Source: BS750m-G62 sp964577175 (GTDB lineage: Bacteria > Planctomycetota > Phycisphaerae > FEN-1346). Taken from it: 20,059 bases of DNA. Under the pieces are notes generated by a model. It searched no databases and was not told the origin of the DNA. It saw only the letters and a program-made list of their open reading frames with translations. Numbering within the stretch: position 1 is the stretch's first letter; each line of letters opens with the position of its first letter. This document shows positions 1 through 6,936 of the stretch, piece after piece. A program made the position numbers and the translations under genes. Location of the stretch: contig CAZNYC010000075.1 in NCBI GenBank assembly GCA_964577175.1, forward strand, positions 1 through 20,059, given 5' to 3'.

Positions 1-14
1 GAATCTCGGCATTT

Positions 15-254
15 GTCATTCTGAGGAGGCCGCAAGGCCGACGAAGAATCTCGCCTTGGTCGTTGTTGCTTTCTTGTCTCCGCCGTTCTTTGCGGCGTTG
101 CGCCCCTTCTTCGCGGGCTGCGTAGCCCGCTTCGCAGGGCGGAGCAGGCTTGGCGGGAGGCTCGTCGTTGCCTTTATGCCTTTCGCACGGCGAGATTCCT
201 CACTCCGCTCGGAGTGCAGCGCTTCGGCCCCGCGCGCGGGGCCGAAGAATGACA
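15..254. repeat. Family A inverted repeat, copy 1 (long form)
   Basis: The left end reads GTCATTCTGAGG and the right end reads GAAGAATGACAG. The interior carries the family signature GAAGAATCTCGCC near the left end and its complement GGCGAGATTCCTC near 183. It is the longest of the family copies here and holds an extra hairpin (GCGGGCT and AGCCCGC, 113-130). It fills the DNA downstream of the cold-shock gene. Nothing else, and no credible gene, is visible in 1-346. Confidence 0.7.
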
Positions 255-346
255 GGCTTGACCGCTTCCTGCGGCCCGCGAGCGTCGAAAAAAGAAACCG
301 CGGGCCGCACCGGCGAGGGCGCGACCTGCGGTTTCCGAATGCCATG

Positions 347-372
347 CCGGCCGGGGTTACTCGACCGGCCGG
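347..372 (-). terminator. Hairpin spanning the cold-shock gene stop codon
   Basis: Two CCGGCCGG arms (347-354 and 365-372) flank a 10-nt loop that contains part of the stop codon. There is no T tract, so this is not a classical intrinsic terminator. It may stabilise the 3' end or be chance GC-rich symmetry. Confidence 0.3.
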
Positions 373-563
373 ACGTTCTCGGCCTTGGGCCCCTTGGGCC
401 CCTGGGTCACGTCGAATTCGACTTCGTCGCCCTCGGCGAGGGTCTTGAACCCGTCGCCGGCAATGCTGCTGTAGTGGACGAACACGTCGCCGCCGCCACC
501 CTCCTGCTCGATGAATCCGTACCCCTTCTGGTCATTGAACCACTTCACTTTGCCTCGAGCCAT
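357..563 (-). CDS. Cold-shock domain protein (CspA family)
   Basis: This 68-residue protein is a single cold-shock domain, the usual size for CspA-type RNA chaperones that bind single-stranded RNA or DNA in the cytoplasm. It begins MARGKVKWFN. RNP1 is KGYGFI at residues 13-18 and RNP2 is VFVHY at 27-31; both are intact with their aromatic residues. The frame stays open upstream, but the start at 563 is chosen because AAGGAG lies nine bases before this ATG and the domain begins here. It is monocistronic, with family A repeat DNA downstream. A promoter-like site about 160 bases upstream implies a long structured leader, as known for cspA-type genes; whether it responds to cold is not shown by the sequence. 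The family assignment is secure; the paralogue name is not. Confidence 0.96.
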   Translation of the reverse strand: MARGKVKWFNDQKGYGFIEQEGGGGDVFVHYSSIAGDGFKTLAEGDEVEFDVTQGPKGPKAENVRPVE

Positions 564-716
564 GAGACCGGGCTCCTTCACCTTCCCGGATGATTCGTCC
601 CACAGGTTCCCGCCGGGAAGAGCCATCAGAACCCGGGGCCCGGACCGCCTGGGGCGGTCCGTCGCGGGCGGACCCCCTCCGGCCCACGTGCCGGCGGCTA
701 CACGCCCGCATGATAT
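564..716 (-). promoter_or_regulatory. Long structured 5' leader of the cold-shock gene
   Basis: About 150 nt separate the predicted transcription start from the ATG. The leader contains a strong hairpin with nine-base arms CGGACCGCC (641-649) and GGCGGTCCG (653-661) around a three-base loop, and the AAGGAG ribosome site near its end. Long leaders are typical of cspA-type genes, where they act in thermoregulated translation. That role is inferred here from length and structure only. Confidence 0.4.
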
Positions 717-722
717 GCGTTC

Positions 723-750
723 AGCGTACCGCCCGCGGGGGGTGTGTCAA
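723..750 (-). promoter_or_regulatory. Candidate sigma70-type promoter of the cold-shock gene
   Basis: On the minus strand a perfect TTGACA (750-745) is followed after 16 bases by TACGCT (728-723). This matches the TTGAC-N16/17-TANNNT pattern seen at the other candidate promoters in this window. The start would fall near 716. Confidence 0.5.
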
Positions 751-800
751 TACAATTTCCGGGGGCGGCGCGCGGGCGCAAGACGGCCCGCTCCTGGCCG

Positions 801-827
801 TGCCACGGCCGGTCTTGCCCGGGTGTG
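801..827. repeat. Family B (RCAAG-loop) hairpin, degenerate copy
   Basis: The minus strand reads a GCAAGA loop between imperfect arms CACCCGG and CCGGCCGTG. It shares the loop and the flanking GGCAC with the copies near 9434 and 12445. The stem has lost a few pairs, so it is a decayed or borderline member. Confidence 0.45.
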
Positions 828-851
828 CGGTCAGTCTGCGCGTCGCGGCTA

Positions 852-1012
852 AGAGCCTATCCGAATACCCCCTCGTCGGCCCGAGGCCGAGCGAGGCGGC
901 CGCAGGCAAGGAGGGCGAAGCAGGCAACCCGTCTCCGGGTTGGCGATGCAGCCCGACGCCGTCTGCGGTCGCCGCAGCCGGCCGAAGCCAGAGGGTGATT
1001 CGGATAGGCTCT
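852..1012. mobile_element. MITE-like non-autonomous element with terminal inverted repeats
   Basis: AGAGCCTATCCGAAT at 852-866 recurs in inverted orientation at 998-1012. The match extends to 19-20 bases (ACCC against CACCC) with one indel. The 161-bp interior has no credible gene. It has a central hairpin, CAACCCG (925-931) with CGGGTTG (936-942), close to the midpoint. No clear target-site duplication is visible at the edges. Terminal inverted repeats, small size and no ORF suggest a MITE derived from a DDE-type insertion sequence; the parent element is not in this window. Confidence 0.6.
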
Positions 1013-1081
1013 AAACAGGGCGCTGTTGCCGTCGCTGTTCGCCGCTATTCCGATTTCCGGTTTGCGGTTGCCGGGGATACG

Positions 1082-1110
1082 TTGACTCCCCCTGCCCTTC
1101 CCGCTACCGT
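1082..1110 (+). promoter_or_regulatory. Candidate rsmD promoter, likely leaderless start
   Basis: TTGACT (1082-1087), 17 bases, then TACCGT (1105-1110). Only six bases separate the -10 hexamer from the ATG at 1117, and those bases (GGGGCC) contain no Shine-Dalgarno sequence. The transcript would start at or within a base or two of the A of the start codon. Confidence 0.5.
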
Positions 1111-1116
1111 GGGGCC

Positions 1117-1797
1117 ATGCGGATTATCGGCGGCCAGTACCGACGGCGGGCGCTTCTCGCCCCCCACGGCCGGACCACCCGGCCGGTGACCGACCGCGTC
1201 CGCGAGAACCTGTTCAACCTGCTCGGACCGGACGCCTGCGCCGGGGCCGTCGTCCTGGACCTCTTCTGCGGCTCCGGGGCGCTCGGCCTGGAGGCCCTCA
1301 GCCGCGGGGCCCGGGCCTGTACCTTCGTGGACCGCGACGGGGCGGCCGTCGCGGCGGTCGAGGAGAACTGCGAGCGGCTGGGCGTCGAGGGGCGCATCCG
1401 CATCGAGCGGCGGGACGCGCTGCGGCCCGGCCCGTGGATCGCACCGCCGGACCCTGAATCGTATACGCTCCTGTTCGTCGATCCGCCGTATAAGATACCG
1501 GCCGCCGAGGAAGGCCGGCGCCGGCTCGCGGCCGTGGCGCGGCGCCTGGTGGACCTCGGCTGTGTGGCGCCGGGGGCCCTGGCGATGCTCCGTGCCGAGC
1601 GCGGCACGGACCCCGGCGTGCCGTGGGAGGGCTTCGACCTCTTGGACGAGCGGACCTACGGCACGACGACGTTGCATTTGATGACGTATCGCGCGGCGGA
1701 TCTCCGTACCCGCCTCGCAGGCCCGCCCGAGCGCGGTGGGTACGGAGACCCACCGCGTTTCTCCGGGACCGACGCGCCGGGCAAGACCGGCGGCTGA
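1117..1797 (+). CDS. rsmD: 16S rRNA (guanine(966)-N2)-methyltransferase RsmD, C-terminally extended
   Basis: RsmD transfers a methyl group from S-adenosylmethionine to N2 of G966 of 16S rRNA during small-subunit assembly. The protein starts MRIIGGQYRRR, typical of the family. The S-adenosylmethionine-binding motif DLFCGSGALGLEA is at residues 48-60 and the catalytic DPPY at 122-125. The usual family end is reached near residue 191 (LHLMTY). The remaining 35 residues (RAADLRTRL to GKTGG, residues 192-226) are encoded by three intergenic-type hairpins read in frame, so the natural stop appears to have been lost to repeat insertion. No ribosome site is visible; a promoter ends six bases before the ATG, suggesting leaderless translation. 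The next gene begins 69 bases downstream. The family call is firm; whether the tail is tolerated is unknown. Confidence 0.93.
   Translation: MRIIGGQYRRRALLAPHGRTTRPVTDRVRENLFNLLGPDACAGAVVLDLFCGSGALGLEALSRGARACTFVDRDGAAVAAVEENCERLGVEGRIRIERRDALRPGPWIAPPDPESYTLLFVDPPYKIPAAEEGRRRLAAVARRLVDLGCVAPGALAMLRAERGTDPGVPWEGFDLLDERTYGTTTLHLMTYRAADLRTRLAGPPERGGYGDPPRFSGTDAPGKTGG
1691..1792. repeat. Three intergenic-type hairpins inside the 3' end of rsmD
   Basis: First is an imperfect family C hairpin with loop CTCCGT (1691-1718). Second is a perfect family C hairpin with arms CGCGGTGGGT (1732-1741) and ACCCACCGCG (1748-1757); its loop on the minus strand is CTCCGT. Third is a family B hairpin with arms CGCCGG (1775-1780) and CCGGCG (1787-1792) around GCAAGA. 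All three lie in the open frame and encode the atypical tail of RsmD. Confidence 0.75.
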
Positions 1798-1866
1798 CGA
1801 TACGGCGTCCGGCCGTCGCGGTCGGTGCCGTTGCCGGTTGCCCGATGCCTGTTGTCTGAGTGAACC

Positions 1867-2787
1867 ATGACCCGACTCGACGCCACCGGCCCGACCTCCC
1901 GCTACCGCTACCTGGACCCCGACACGCTCATGCGGCTGGGGAACCTGAACGTCGTGGCCCGCAGCGCCGTCGAGGGGTTCATCTCCGGCCTCCACCGGAG
2001 CCCGCACCACGGGTTCTCGGTCGAGTTCAGCGAGCACCGGCCGTACGTCCCCGGCGACGAACTGCGGCACCTGGACTGGATCACCTACGCCAAGACCGAC
2101 CGCTATTACATCAAGCAGTACGAGCAGGAGACGAACCTGCGGTGCTGGATCCTTCTGGACTGCTCCGGTTCGATGAATTACGCGGGGGCGGGGGGGCTGA
2201 CGAAACTGGAGTACGGCTCGTTCCTGGCGGCGACGCTGGCGTACCTGATGGCCCGCCAGCAGGACACGGTGGGCCTGGTGGCGTTCGACCACGAGATCCG
2301 GCTCCACATGCCGCCGGGCGGCTCGCCCGCCCACGTCAACGAGATGTGTCACCGCCTGGAACGCCTGGAGCCGGGCCGGGTGACGAACCTCGGCAAACCG
2401 CTGCACGACCTGGCGGAGATGATCAGCCGGCGGGGCCTCATCGTCCTCATCAGCGACCTCTACGACGACGAGAACGAGGTGGTCCGGGCCCTCAGGCACT
2501 TCCGGCAGAAGAAGCACGGACTGATTCTGTTCCATACGCTCGACGCGGCCGAACTCGAGTTCCCGTTCAAGAAACTCACCCAGTTCCTCGACCTGGAGAC
2601 CGGCGACCGGTACCAGGTGGACCCGTCCAGCGTACGGGACGCGTACCTGGAGGAACTGCGGGCGTTCATCGACCGCTACAAACGGGCGTGCGCCGAGGGC
2701 GACGCCGAGTACGTCCTCACCGACACCAGCGTGCCGTACGACTTCCTCCTGCGGTCGTACCTGACGCAGCGGCAGCGGTTTCGGTGA
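1867..2787 (+). CDS. DUF58 protein with von Willebrand factor A domain
   Basis: This 306-residue protein carries the DUF58 hallmark EFSEHRPYVPGDELRHLDW (residues 53-71), followed by a VWA domain with an intact metal-site motif DCSGSM (98-103, DxSxS). DUF58 proteins usually work with a MoxR-family AAA+ ATPase and BatA/BatB-type membrane VWA proteins, probably in envelope protein assembly or maturation; the exact substrate is unknown for most. No membrane segment is visible, so it is probably cytoplasmic. The ATG at 1867 is preceded only by a weak GAG-like ribosome site. A BatA-like gene follows after a family A repeat, which supports a shared role. The expected MoxR gene is not upstream; rsmD is there instead. 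The family is certain, the cellular job is inferred. Confidence 0.93.
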   Translation: MTRLDATGPTSRYRYLDPDTLMRLGNLNVVARSAVEGFISGLHRSPHHGFSVEFSEHRPYVPGDELRHLDWITYAKTDRYYIKQYEQETNLRCWILLDCSGSMNYAGAGGLTKLEYGSFLAATLAYLMARQQDTVGLVAFDHEIRLHMPPGGSPAHVNEMCHRLERLEPGRVTNLGKPLHDLAEMISRRGLIVLISDLYDDENEVVRALRHFRQKKHGLILFHTLDAAELEFPFKKLTQFLDLETGDRYQVDPSSVRDAYLEELRAFIDRYKRACAEGDAEYVLTDTSVPYDFLLRSYLTQRQRFR

Positions 2788-2813
2788 TATCATAATTACA
2801 TCCAATGACATTG

Positions 2814-2920
2814 CGTTGTCATTCTGAGGCCTCGCTTGCGAGGCCGAAGAATCTCGCCGCGGGAAAGGCGACAAGGCGAGATTCTTCGTCGCGGCTTTGC
2901 CGCTCCTCAGAATGACAACG
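2814..2920. repeat. Family A inverted repeat, copy 2 (best-preserved)
   Basis: Perfect 16-base ends: CGTTGTCATTCTGAGG (2814-2829) and CCTCAGAATGACAACG (2905-2920). An inner inverted pair is GAAGAATCTCGCC and GGCGAGATTCTTC. It fills nearly all the gap between the DUF58 gene and the BatA-like gene, ending 11 bases before the latter's ATG. It may therefore have replaced the native ribosome site and split an operon. Confidence 0.85.
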
Positions 2921-2931
2921 TCGGGGCACAC

Positions 2932-5166
2932 ATGGACTTCCTCAGCGCATGGTGGCCGGCATGGGTGGCGGCGGGGGCCGTGGGCGCGGCCATCCCGGTC
3001 GTCATCCACATGATCCACCAGACCCGCGCGCCGGAAGTGCCGTTCCCCACGCTGCGGTTCCTGCGGAGCGCGGCCGAGCGGACCGCCCGGCGCCGCAAGG
3101 TCGAGAACCTCTTCCTCATGATTCTGCGGATGCTGCTCTTCGGGCTGCTCGCCTTCGCGCTGTCGCGCCCGTTCCTGTCACGCGACTTCAGCCTGCTGGG
3201 CGAGCAGGCGTCCAGCGCCGCCGTCCTCGTGCTCGACAACTCCTACTCGATGAACGTCCGCGGCGAGGCGGGCACGCGTTTCGCCCGGGCCAAGCAGGAG
3301 GCCCGGGCCATCCTCGAGAGCCCGTTCAAGCCCACCGAGGCCGCCGTCCTGCTGACGAACCCGCGCGGCCGGCCGCGGCCCGACCGCCTCTCGAGCGACC
3401 GGGCCGCCCTCTTCCGCCGCATCGACGACGCCCGGGTCTCGACCGGCCGGGCGGACCTCGTCTCCACCGTCCGCCACGCCTACACGCTGCTGGAGAAGGC
3501 CCGCTCGGCCGAGCGGCGCCTCTGGATTCTGACGGACCGCCAGGCCCGCTCCTGGAAAGGGCTGGAGGACCTGGAGGAACCCGCCGCCCATCCGGACATC
3601 CCCGTGGCCGTCATCCGCCCCACGGAACCGTCGGTCGCCAACGTGGCCGTGACGGGGGCCGAGGTGGTCTCGCGCGACCGGACGGTCGGCATGCCGGTGC
3701 GTATCGACGTGACGGTCGCCAACACCGGCCAGTCGCCCGAGGAGCAGCGCAGCGTCCTCCTGTTCGTCGACGACGCGAGCCAGGCGCGGGCGAAGCAGGT
3801 GGTCCGTCTCTCGGCCGCCGGCACGGCGGGCGCCGTCGAGACCGTGTCGCTCGCGCACGTCTTCGAGCAAGCCGGGCCGCACGAGGTCCGCGTGGCGCTG
3901 GAGGGCGAGGACGCCCTCCCCGTCGACGACGCCCGCCGGCTGGCGCTCACCGTGGCGGACCGCGTGCCGGTGCTGGCGGTCCGGCGGACGGCGGCCGACG
4001 TGCCCGTGGACGATGCGAACTTTTACCTGGTTCGCGCGCTGGACCCGGTGGGGGCGGAGTCGGACTTCCCGTGGGCCATCCGGCCCGAGGAGCGGACCGC
4101 CGACGCCTTCCCGCCCGCGGACCTGGCGCGCTACGCCGTCGTCTTCCTGAACAACGTGGGGAGCCTGACGGCGTCCGATGCGAAGGCGCTGGCAGACTAC
4201 GTGGCGGCGGGCGGCACGCTCGTCGTCTTTTGCGGGCCCGAAATCAGCGCCGAGACGTACAACCGCCTGCTCGTCGACGGCGTGGCGCGGGAGGGCGGCC
4301 TCCTGCCCGCCCGCCTGGGCGAACGCGTCGGCGACGCCGTCCTCAAAACCACCGTTGAGAAGATCACCCAGGTCCGGGCCGGGTCGCCGTACCTGGAAGA
4401 CCTGGTCCACTCCGCCGAGATTTACCAGGACGTGCTCGTGTACGAGTATTTCCGGACGCCGGAGGCGCCGAACGAGGCGGTGCTCGCGCGGCTCTCGAGC
4501 GGCGACGCGCTGCTGCTCGCGAAGCCGTTCGGCCGGGGGCACGTGCTCCTCTTCACCACCAGCGCCACGACCGACTGGACCACCCTGCCCGTCCGGAACC
4601 TCTTCCTGCCGCTGATGATGCGCATCGTGCACCTCGCGCGCGGCACGAAGGACGAGCAGGTCAACCTGCTGGCCGGCGAACCGTTCGAGATCAACCTGTA
4701 CCCCGAGGTCCGCGAGAAGGCCATCGTGGAGGTCACCGGCCCCCTCGGGCCGCAGGGCGAGACGGCCTCCGAGCAGCCCGAGACCGAGGCCGACCCGGCC
4801 CGCGGCCTCAACCGCCTTCGGTTTGACAAGACGTGGAACCTGGGGCATTACACGTACCGCGTGGCGACCGGCGAGGGACCGGAGGGCGTCTTCGCGGCCA
4901 ACCCGGACCCGCAGGAATCGCTCTTGGCAGAGATGGACGCCGAGACGCTCCGCGAGGGGCTCGGCGCCCGCGAGTGCCATGTGGCCGCCAGCCTCGAGGA
5001 CCTCGTCGGCCGGTTCGCGTCGGGCGCGCGGCGGGAACTGTGGCAGTACTTCCTGGCGCTGTGCCTCGTGCTGGCGGTGGCCGAACCCCTCATCGCGAAC
5101 TGGATGCGCCCCGAACACCGCCGCGACCGCGCCCACGCCACGCCGACGAAACGGGAGGCGAGGTAA
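2932..5166 (+). CDS. BatA-like membrane protein with VWA domain
   Basis: This 744-residue protein begins with an N-terminal hydrophobic segment (about 8-27) and the BatA-type motif IPVVIHMIHQTRAPEVPFPTLRFL in two stretches (21-44), then a second membrane helix (about 60-80). A VWA domain follows with a metal site of the DxSxS type (D102, S104, S106). A beta-rich middle region precedes a Rossmann-like stretch at about 399-440 (YAVVFLNN, YVAAGGTLVVFCG) resembling glutamine-amidotransferase-like folds of related proteins. A third membrane helix (about 704-720) is followed by a basic tail. Such proteins partner with MoxR and DUF58 proteins in the inner membrane. The frame extends upstream to 2836, but that part is repeat DNA; the ATG at 2932 starts the conserved domain, although only a weak GGGG precedes it. 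The stop at 5166 lies 177 bases before cca. Architecture is clear; function is inferred. Confidence 0.88.
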   Translation: MDFLSAWWPAWVAAGAVGAAIPVVIHMIHQTRAPEVPFPTLRFLRSAAERTARRRKVENLFLMILRMLLFGLLAFALSRPFLSRDFSLLGEQASSAAVLVLDNSYSMNVRGEAGTRFARAKQEARAILESPFKPTEAAVLLTNPRGRPRPDRLSSDRAALFRRIDDARVSTGRADLVSTVRHAYTLLEKARSAERRLWILTDRQARSWKGLEDLEEPAAHPDIPVAVIRPTEPSVANVAVTGAEVVSRDRTVGMPVRIDVTVANTGQSPEEQRSVLLFVDDASQARAKQVVRLSAAGTAGAVETVSLAHVFEQAGPHEVRVALEGEDALPVDDARRLALTVADRVPVLAVRRTAADVPVDDANFYLVRALDPVGAESDFPWAIRPEERTADAFPPADLARYAVVFLNNVGSLTASDAKALADYVAAGGTLVVFCGPEISAETYNRLLVDGVAREGGLLPARLGERVGDAVLKTTVEKITQVRAGSPYLEDLVHSAEIYQDVLVYEYFRTPEAPNEAVLARLSSGDALLLAKPFGRGHVLLFTTSATTDWTTLPVRNLFLPLMMRIVHLARGTKDEQVNLLAGEPFEINLYPEVREKAIVEVTGPLGPQGETASEQPETEADPARGLNRLRFDKTWNLGHYTYRVATGEGPEGVFAANPDPQESLLAEMDAETLREGLGARECHVAASLEDLVGRFASGARRELWQYFLALCLVLAVAEPLIANWMRPEHRRDRAHATPTKREAR

Positions 5167-5217
5167 CGGCGGCCGCGAGCCACAGGCTGCAAGCCAACGG
5201 CGAAGGCACGCGCTCCG

Positions 5218-5320
5218 CTGCGCGTCGCGGCTCAACGGGCACGCTGTCACCCTGAGCGAAGCGAAGGGTCTCGCCGTGGTCTTTGCCGTTGCTGTTGCCT
5301 GTTGCCTGTTGCCTGTTGCC
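5218..5320. repeat. Half family A element plus TGTTGCC tandem repeat
   Basis: The 177-base gap between the BatA-like gene and cca holds three pieces. A 15-mer CTGCGCGTCGCGGCT (5218-5232) also occurs at 836-850. One arm of a family A element follows (from GTCACCCTGAG at 5245 to TCTCGCC at 5274) without its partner arm. Then come four perfect copies of TGTTGCC (5293-5320). Similar TTGCC-rich stretches occur at 1025-1075 and 1825-1855. Confidence 0.65.
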
Positions 5321-5343
5321 TGATATCTAATGCGGATCCCTTG

Positions 5344-6687
5344 ATGCCCAACCAACGCCAACTTGCCGAGGACGTGATTCAGCGCCTGCGCCAGGCCGGG
5401 CACGAGGCGTACCTGGCGGGAGGATGCGTGCGGGACCTCCTGCTCGGCCGCCCCGCCCGCGACTGGGACGTCGCCACCTCCGCCACGCCGGAGGAGGTCC
5501 TCGCCCTCTGGCCCGACGCCCTCACGGTCGGCAAGGCGTTCGGCGTGGTCGTGGTGCGCGACGGGGCGGTCCAGGTCGAGGTGGCCACCTTCCGGGCCGA
5601 GAGCGGGTACGCCGACGGCCGGCACCCCGACGCCGTCACGTTCACGACCGCCGAGGCCGACGCCCGCCGCCGCGACTTCACCGTCAACGCCATGTTCCTG
5701 GACCCGGCGACGGACGAGGTACACGATTTCGTCGGCGGACGGGAGGACCTCGCGCGCCGCCTCGTCCGGGCCGTCGGCGACCCGCGCGACCGTTTCGCCG
5801 AGGACCATCTGCGGATGCTCCGGGCCGTCCGCTTCGCCGCCGAACTGGACTTCGACCTGGACCCGGCCACCGCCGACGCCGTGGGCGACCTGGCCTGGCG
5901 CATCGAGAGCATCAGCGGTGAACGGGTCTCGGCGGAACTGGAGAGGATCCTGACGACGCACCCCGCCGGGCGGCGGCGCGGCATGGAACTGGCCGATCGT
6001 CTCGGCCTGCTGGCAGTGCTGCTGCCCGAGGTCGACGCCACCCGCGGCACGGAGCAGCCGCCGGATTACCATCCGGAGGGCGACGTCTTCGTCCACACGC
6101 TGCTGTGCCTCGCGCACCTGCGGGAGCCGACCTACGAACTCGCCCTGGCGGCCCTGCTGCACGACGTCGGCAAGCCGCCCACGTGCCGCATGCGCAAGGG
6201 CCGGCTCACGTTCTACGGGCACGCGAAACTCGGGGAGGAGATGGCCGGCGAGGTCTGCCGGCGGCTGCGGCTCTCGACGTTCGCGCGGCGGCGCGTCAAG
6301 TGGCTCGTCCGCCGGCACATGACGCTCGCGAACTGGCCCCAGCTGCGGGTCGCGAAAGTCAAGCGCCTCTTCGCCGAGCCGGGACTGGAGGAACTCGCCG
6401 AACTCTGGCGGGCGGACTGCCTGGCCTCCGGCGGCACGGCACACGGGTACGAGGCCCTCATGGCCCGGTACCGCATCGCGCGGGAGGAGGCCGTCCGGCC
6501 CGAACCGCTCATCACCGGCCGGGACCTCATCGCGATGGGCCTCGTGCCCGGGCCGGCGTTCGGCCCGATCCTCGACGCCGTCTACGACGGCCAACTCGAG
6601 GGAGAGGTGACGACGCGCGACGCGGCGCTCCGGCTAGCGCGGCAACTGGCGGAAGAAGAGGGCGGCGCATCGAACGAGGAAACGTAG
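5344..6687 (+). CDS. CCA tRNA nucleotidyltransferase / poly(A) polymerase family protein
   Basis: This 447-residue class II nucleotidyltransferase has an HD domain. CCA-adding enzymes build or repair the 3' CCA end of tRNA from CTP and ATP; poly(A) polymerases of the same family add A tails, and the sequence alone does not separate the two with certainty. Motifs: GGCVRDLLLG (26-35), catalytic DWD (D40, D42), RRDFTVNAM, the EDHLRMLRAVRFA nucleotide-recognition region, and an HD site in LLHDVGKP (H273, D274). The frame opens at 5302 in the TGTTGCC repeat; the ATG at 5344 begins the conserved fold. No strong ribosome site is visible. The last 14 codons including the stop are also present, untranslated, in a 67-base tandem repeat downstream. 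It is convergent with fabF. Confidence 0.92.
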   Translation: MPNQRQLAEDVIQRLRQAGHEAYLAGGCVRDLLLGRPARDWDVATSATPEEVLALWPDALTVGKAFGVVVVRDGAVQVEVATFRAESGYADGRHPDAVTFTTAEADARRRDFTVNAMFLDPATDEVHDFVGGREDLARRLVRAVGDPRDRFAEDHLRMLRAVRFAAELDFDLDPATADAVGDLAWRIESISGERVSAELERILTTHPAGRRRGMELADRLGLLAVLLPEVDATRGTEQPPDYHPEGDVFVHTLLCLAHLREPTYELALAALLHDVGKPPTCRMRKGRLTFYGHAKLGEEMAGEVCRRLRLSTFARRRVKWLVRRHMTLANWPQLRVAKVKRLFAEPGLEELAELWRADCLASGGTAHGYEALMARYRIAREEAVRPEPLITGRDLIAMGLVPGPAFGPILDAVYDGQLEGEVTTRDAALRLARQLAEEEGGASNEET

Positions 6688-6934
6688 GCCGCGGCGCGCC
6701 GCGGCCTGCCTGCTGGCGGAAGAAGAGGGCGGCGCATCGAACGAGGAAACGTAGGCCGCGGCGCGCCNNNNNNNNNNNNNNNNNNNNNNNNNNNNNNNNN
6801 NNNNNNNNNNNNNNNNNNNNNNNNNNNNNNNNNNNNNNNNNNNNNNNNNNNNNNNNNNNNNNNNNNNCTGGCGGAAGAAGAGGGCGGCGCATCGAACGAG
6901 GAAACGTAGGCCGCGGCGCGCCGCGGCCTGCCTG
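6646..6934. repeat. 67-bp tandem repeat carrying the cca 3' end and a perfect palindrome
   Basis: Unit 1 is 6646-6712, unit 2 begins at 6713 and is cut by the gap after 55 bases, and a complete unit is at 6868-6934. All shared bases are identical. Each unit holds the last 14 codons of cca with its TAG stop, followed by a 22-base perfect palindrome (6686-6707 in unit 1, arms AGGCCGCGGCG and CGCCGCGGCCT). The array separates the convergent genes cca and fabF, where the palindrome could act as a bidirectional hairpin. The copy number is unknown because the assembly breaks inside it. Confidence 0.9.
6768..6867. other. Assembly gap of exactly 100 N
   Basis: A run of exactly 100 N is the conventional placeholder for a gap of unknown size. 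The 55 bases before it (6713-6767) are identical to the 55 bases after it (6868-6922). The contigs therefore probably meet or overlap within the tandem array, and no separate gene need be missing. Confidence 0.95.
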
Positions 6935-6936
6935 TC

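Noticed and set aside
721..927. Small minus-strand ORF between the cold-shock gene and rsmD
   Set aside because: Its sequence is made of the MITE-like element and a family B hairpin read through; no ribosome site or domain.
1045..3018. Long minus-strand open frame opposite rsmD and the DUF58 gene
   Set aside because: It is antisense to two genes with intact catalytic motifs, has a low-complexity proline/arginine/valine-rich reading, and is a shadow frame of GC-rich coding DNA.
3178..6594. 1138-codon minus-strand open frame opposite the BatA-like gene and cca
   Set aside because: It runs antisense to two well-supported genes and across the repeat DNA between them; no domain is recognisable, so it is a GC-driven shadow.
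6646..6934. Direct repeats resembling a CRISPR array
   Set aside because: Units are head-to-tail without spacers, contain the cca 3' end, and there are no cas genes.
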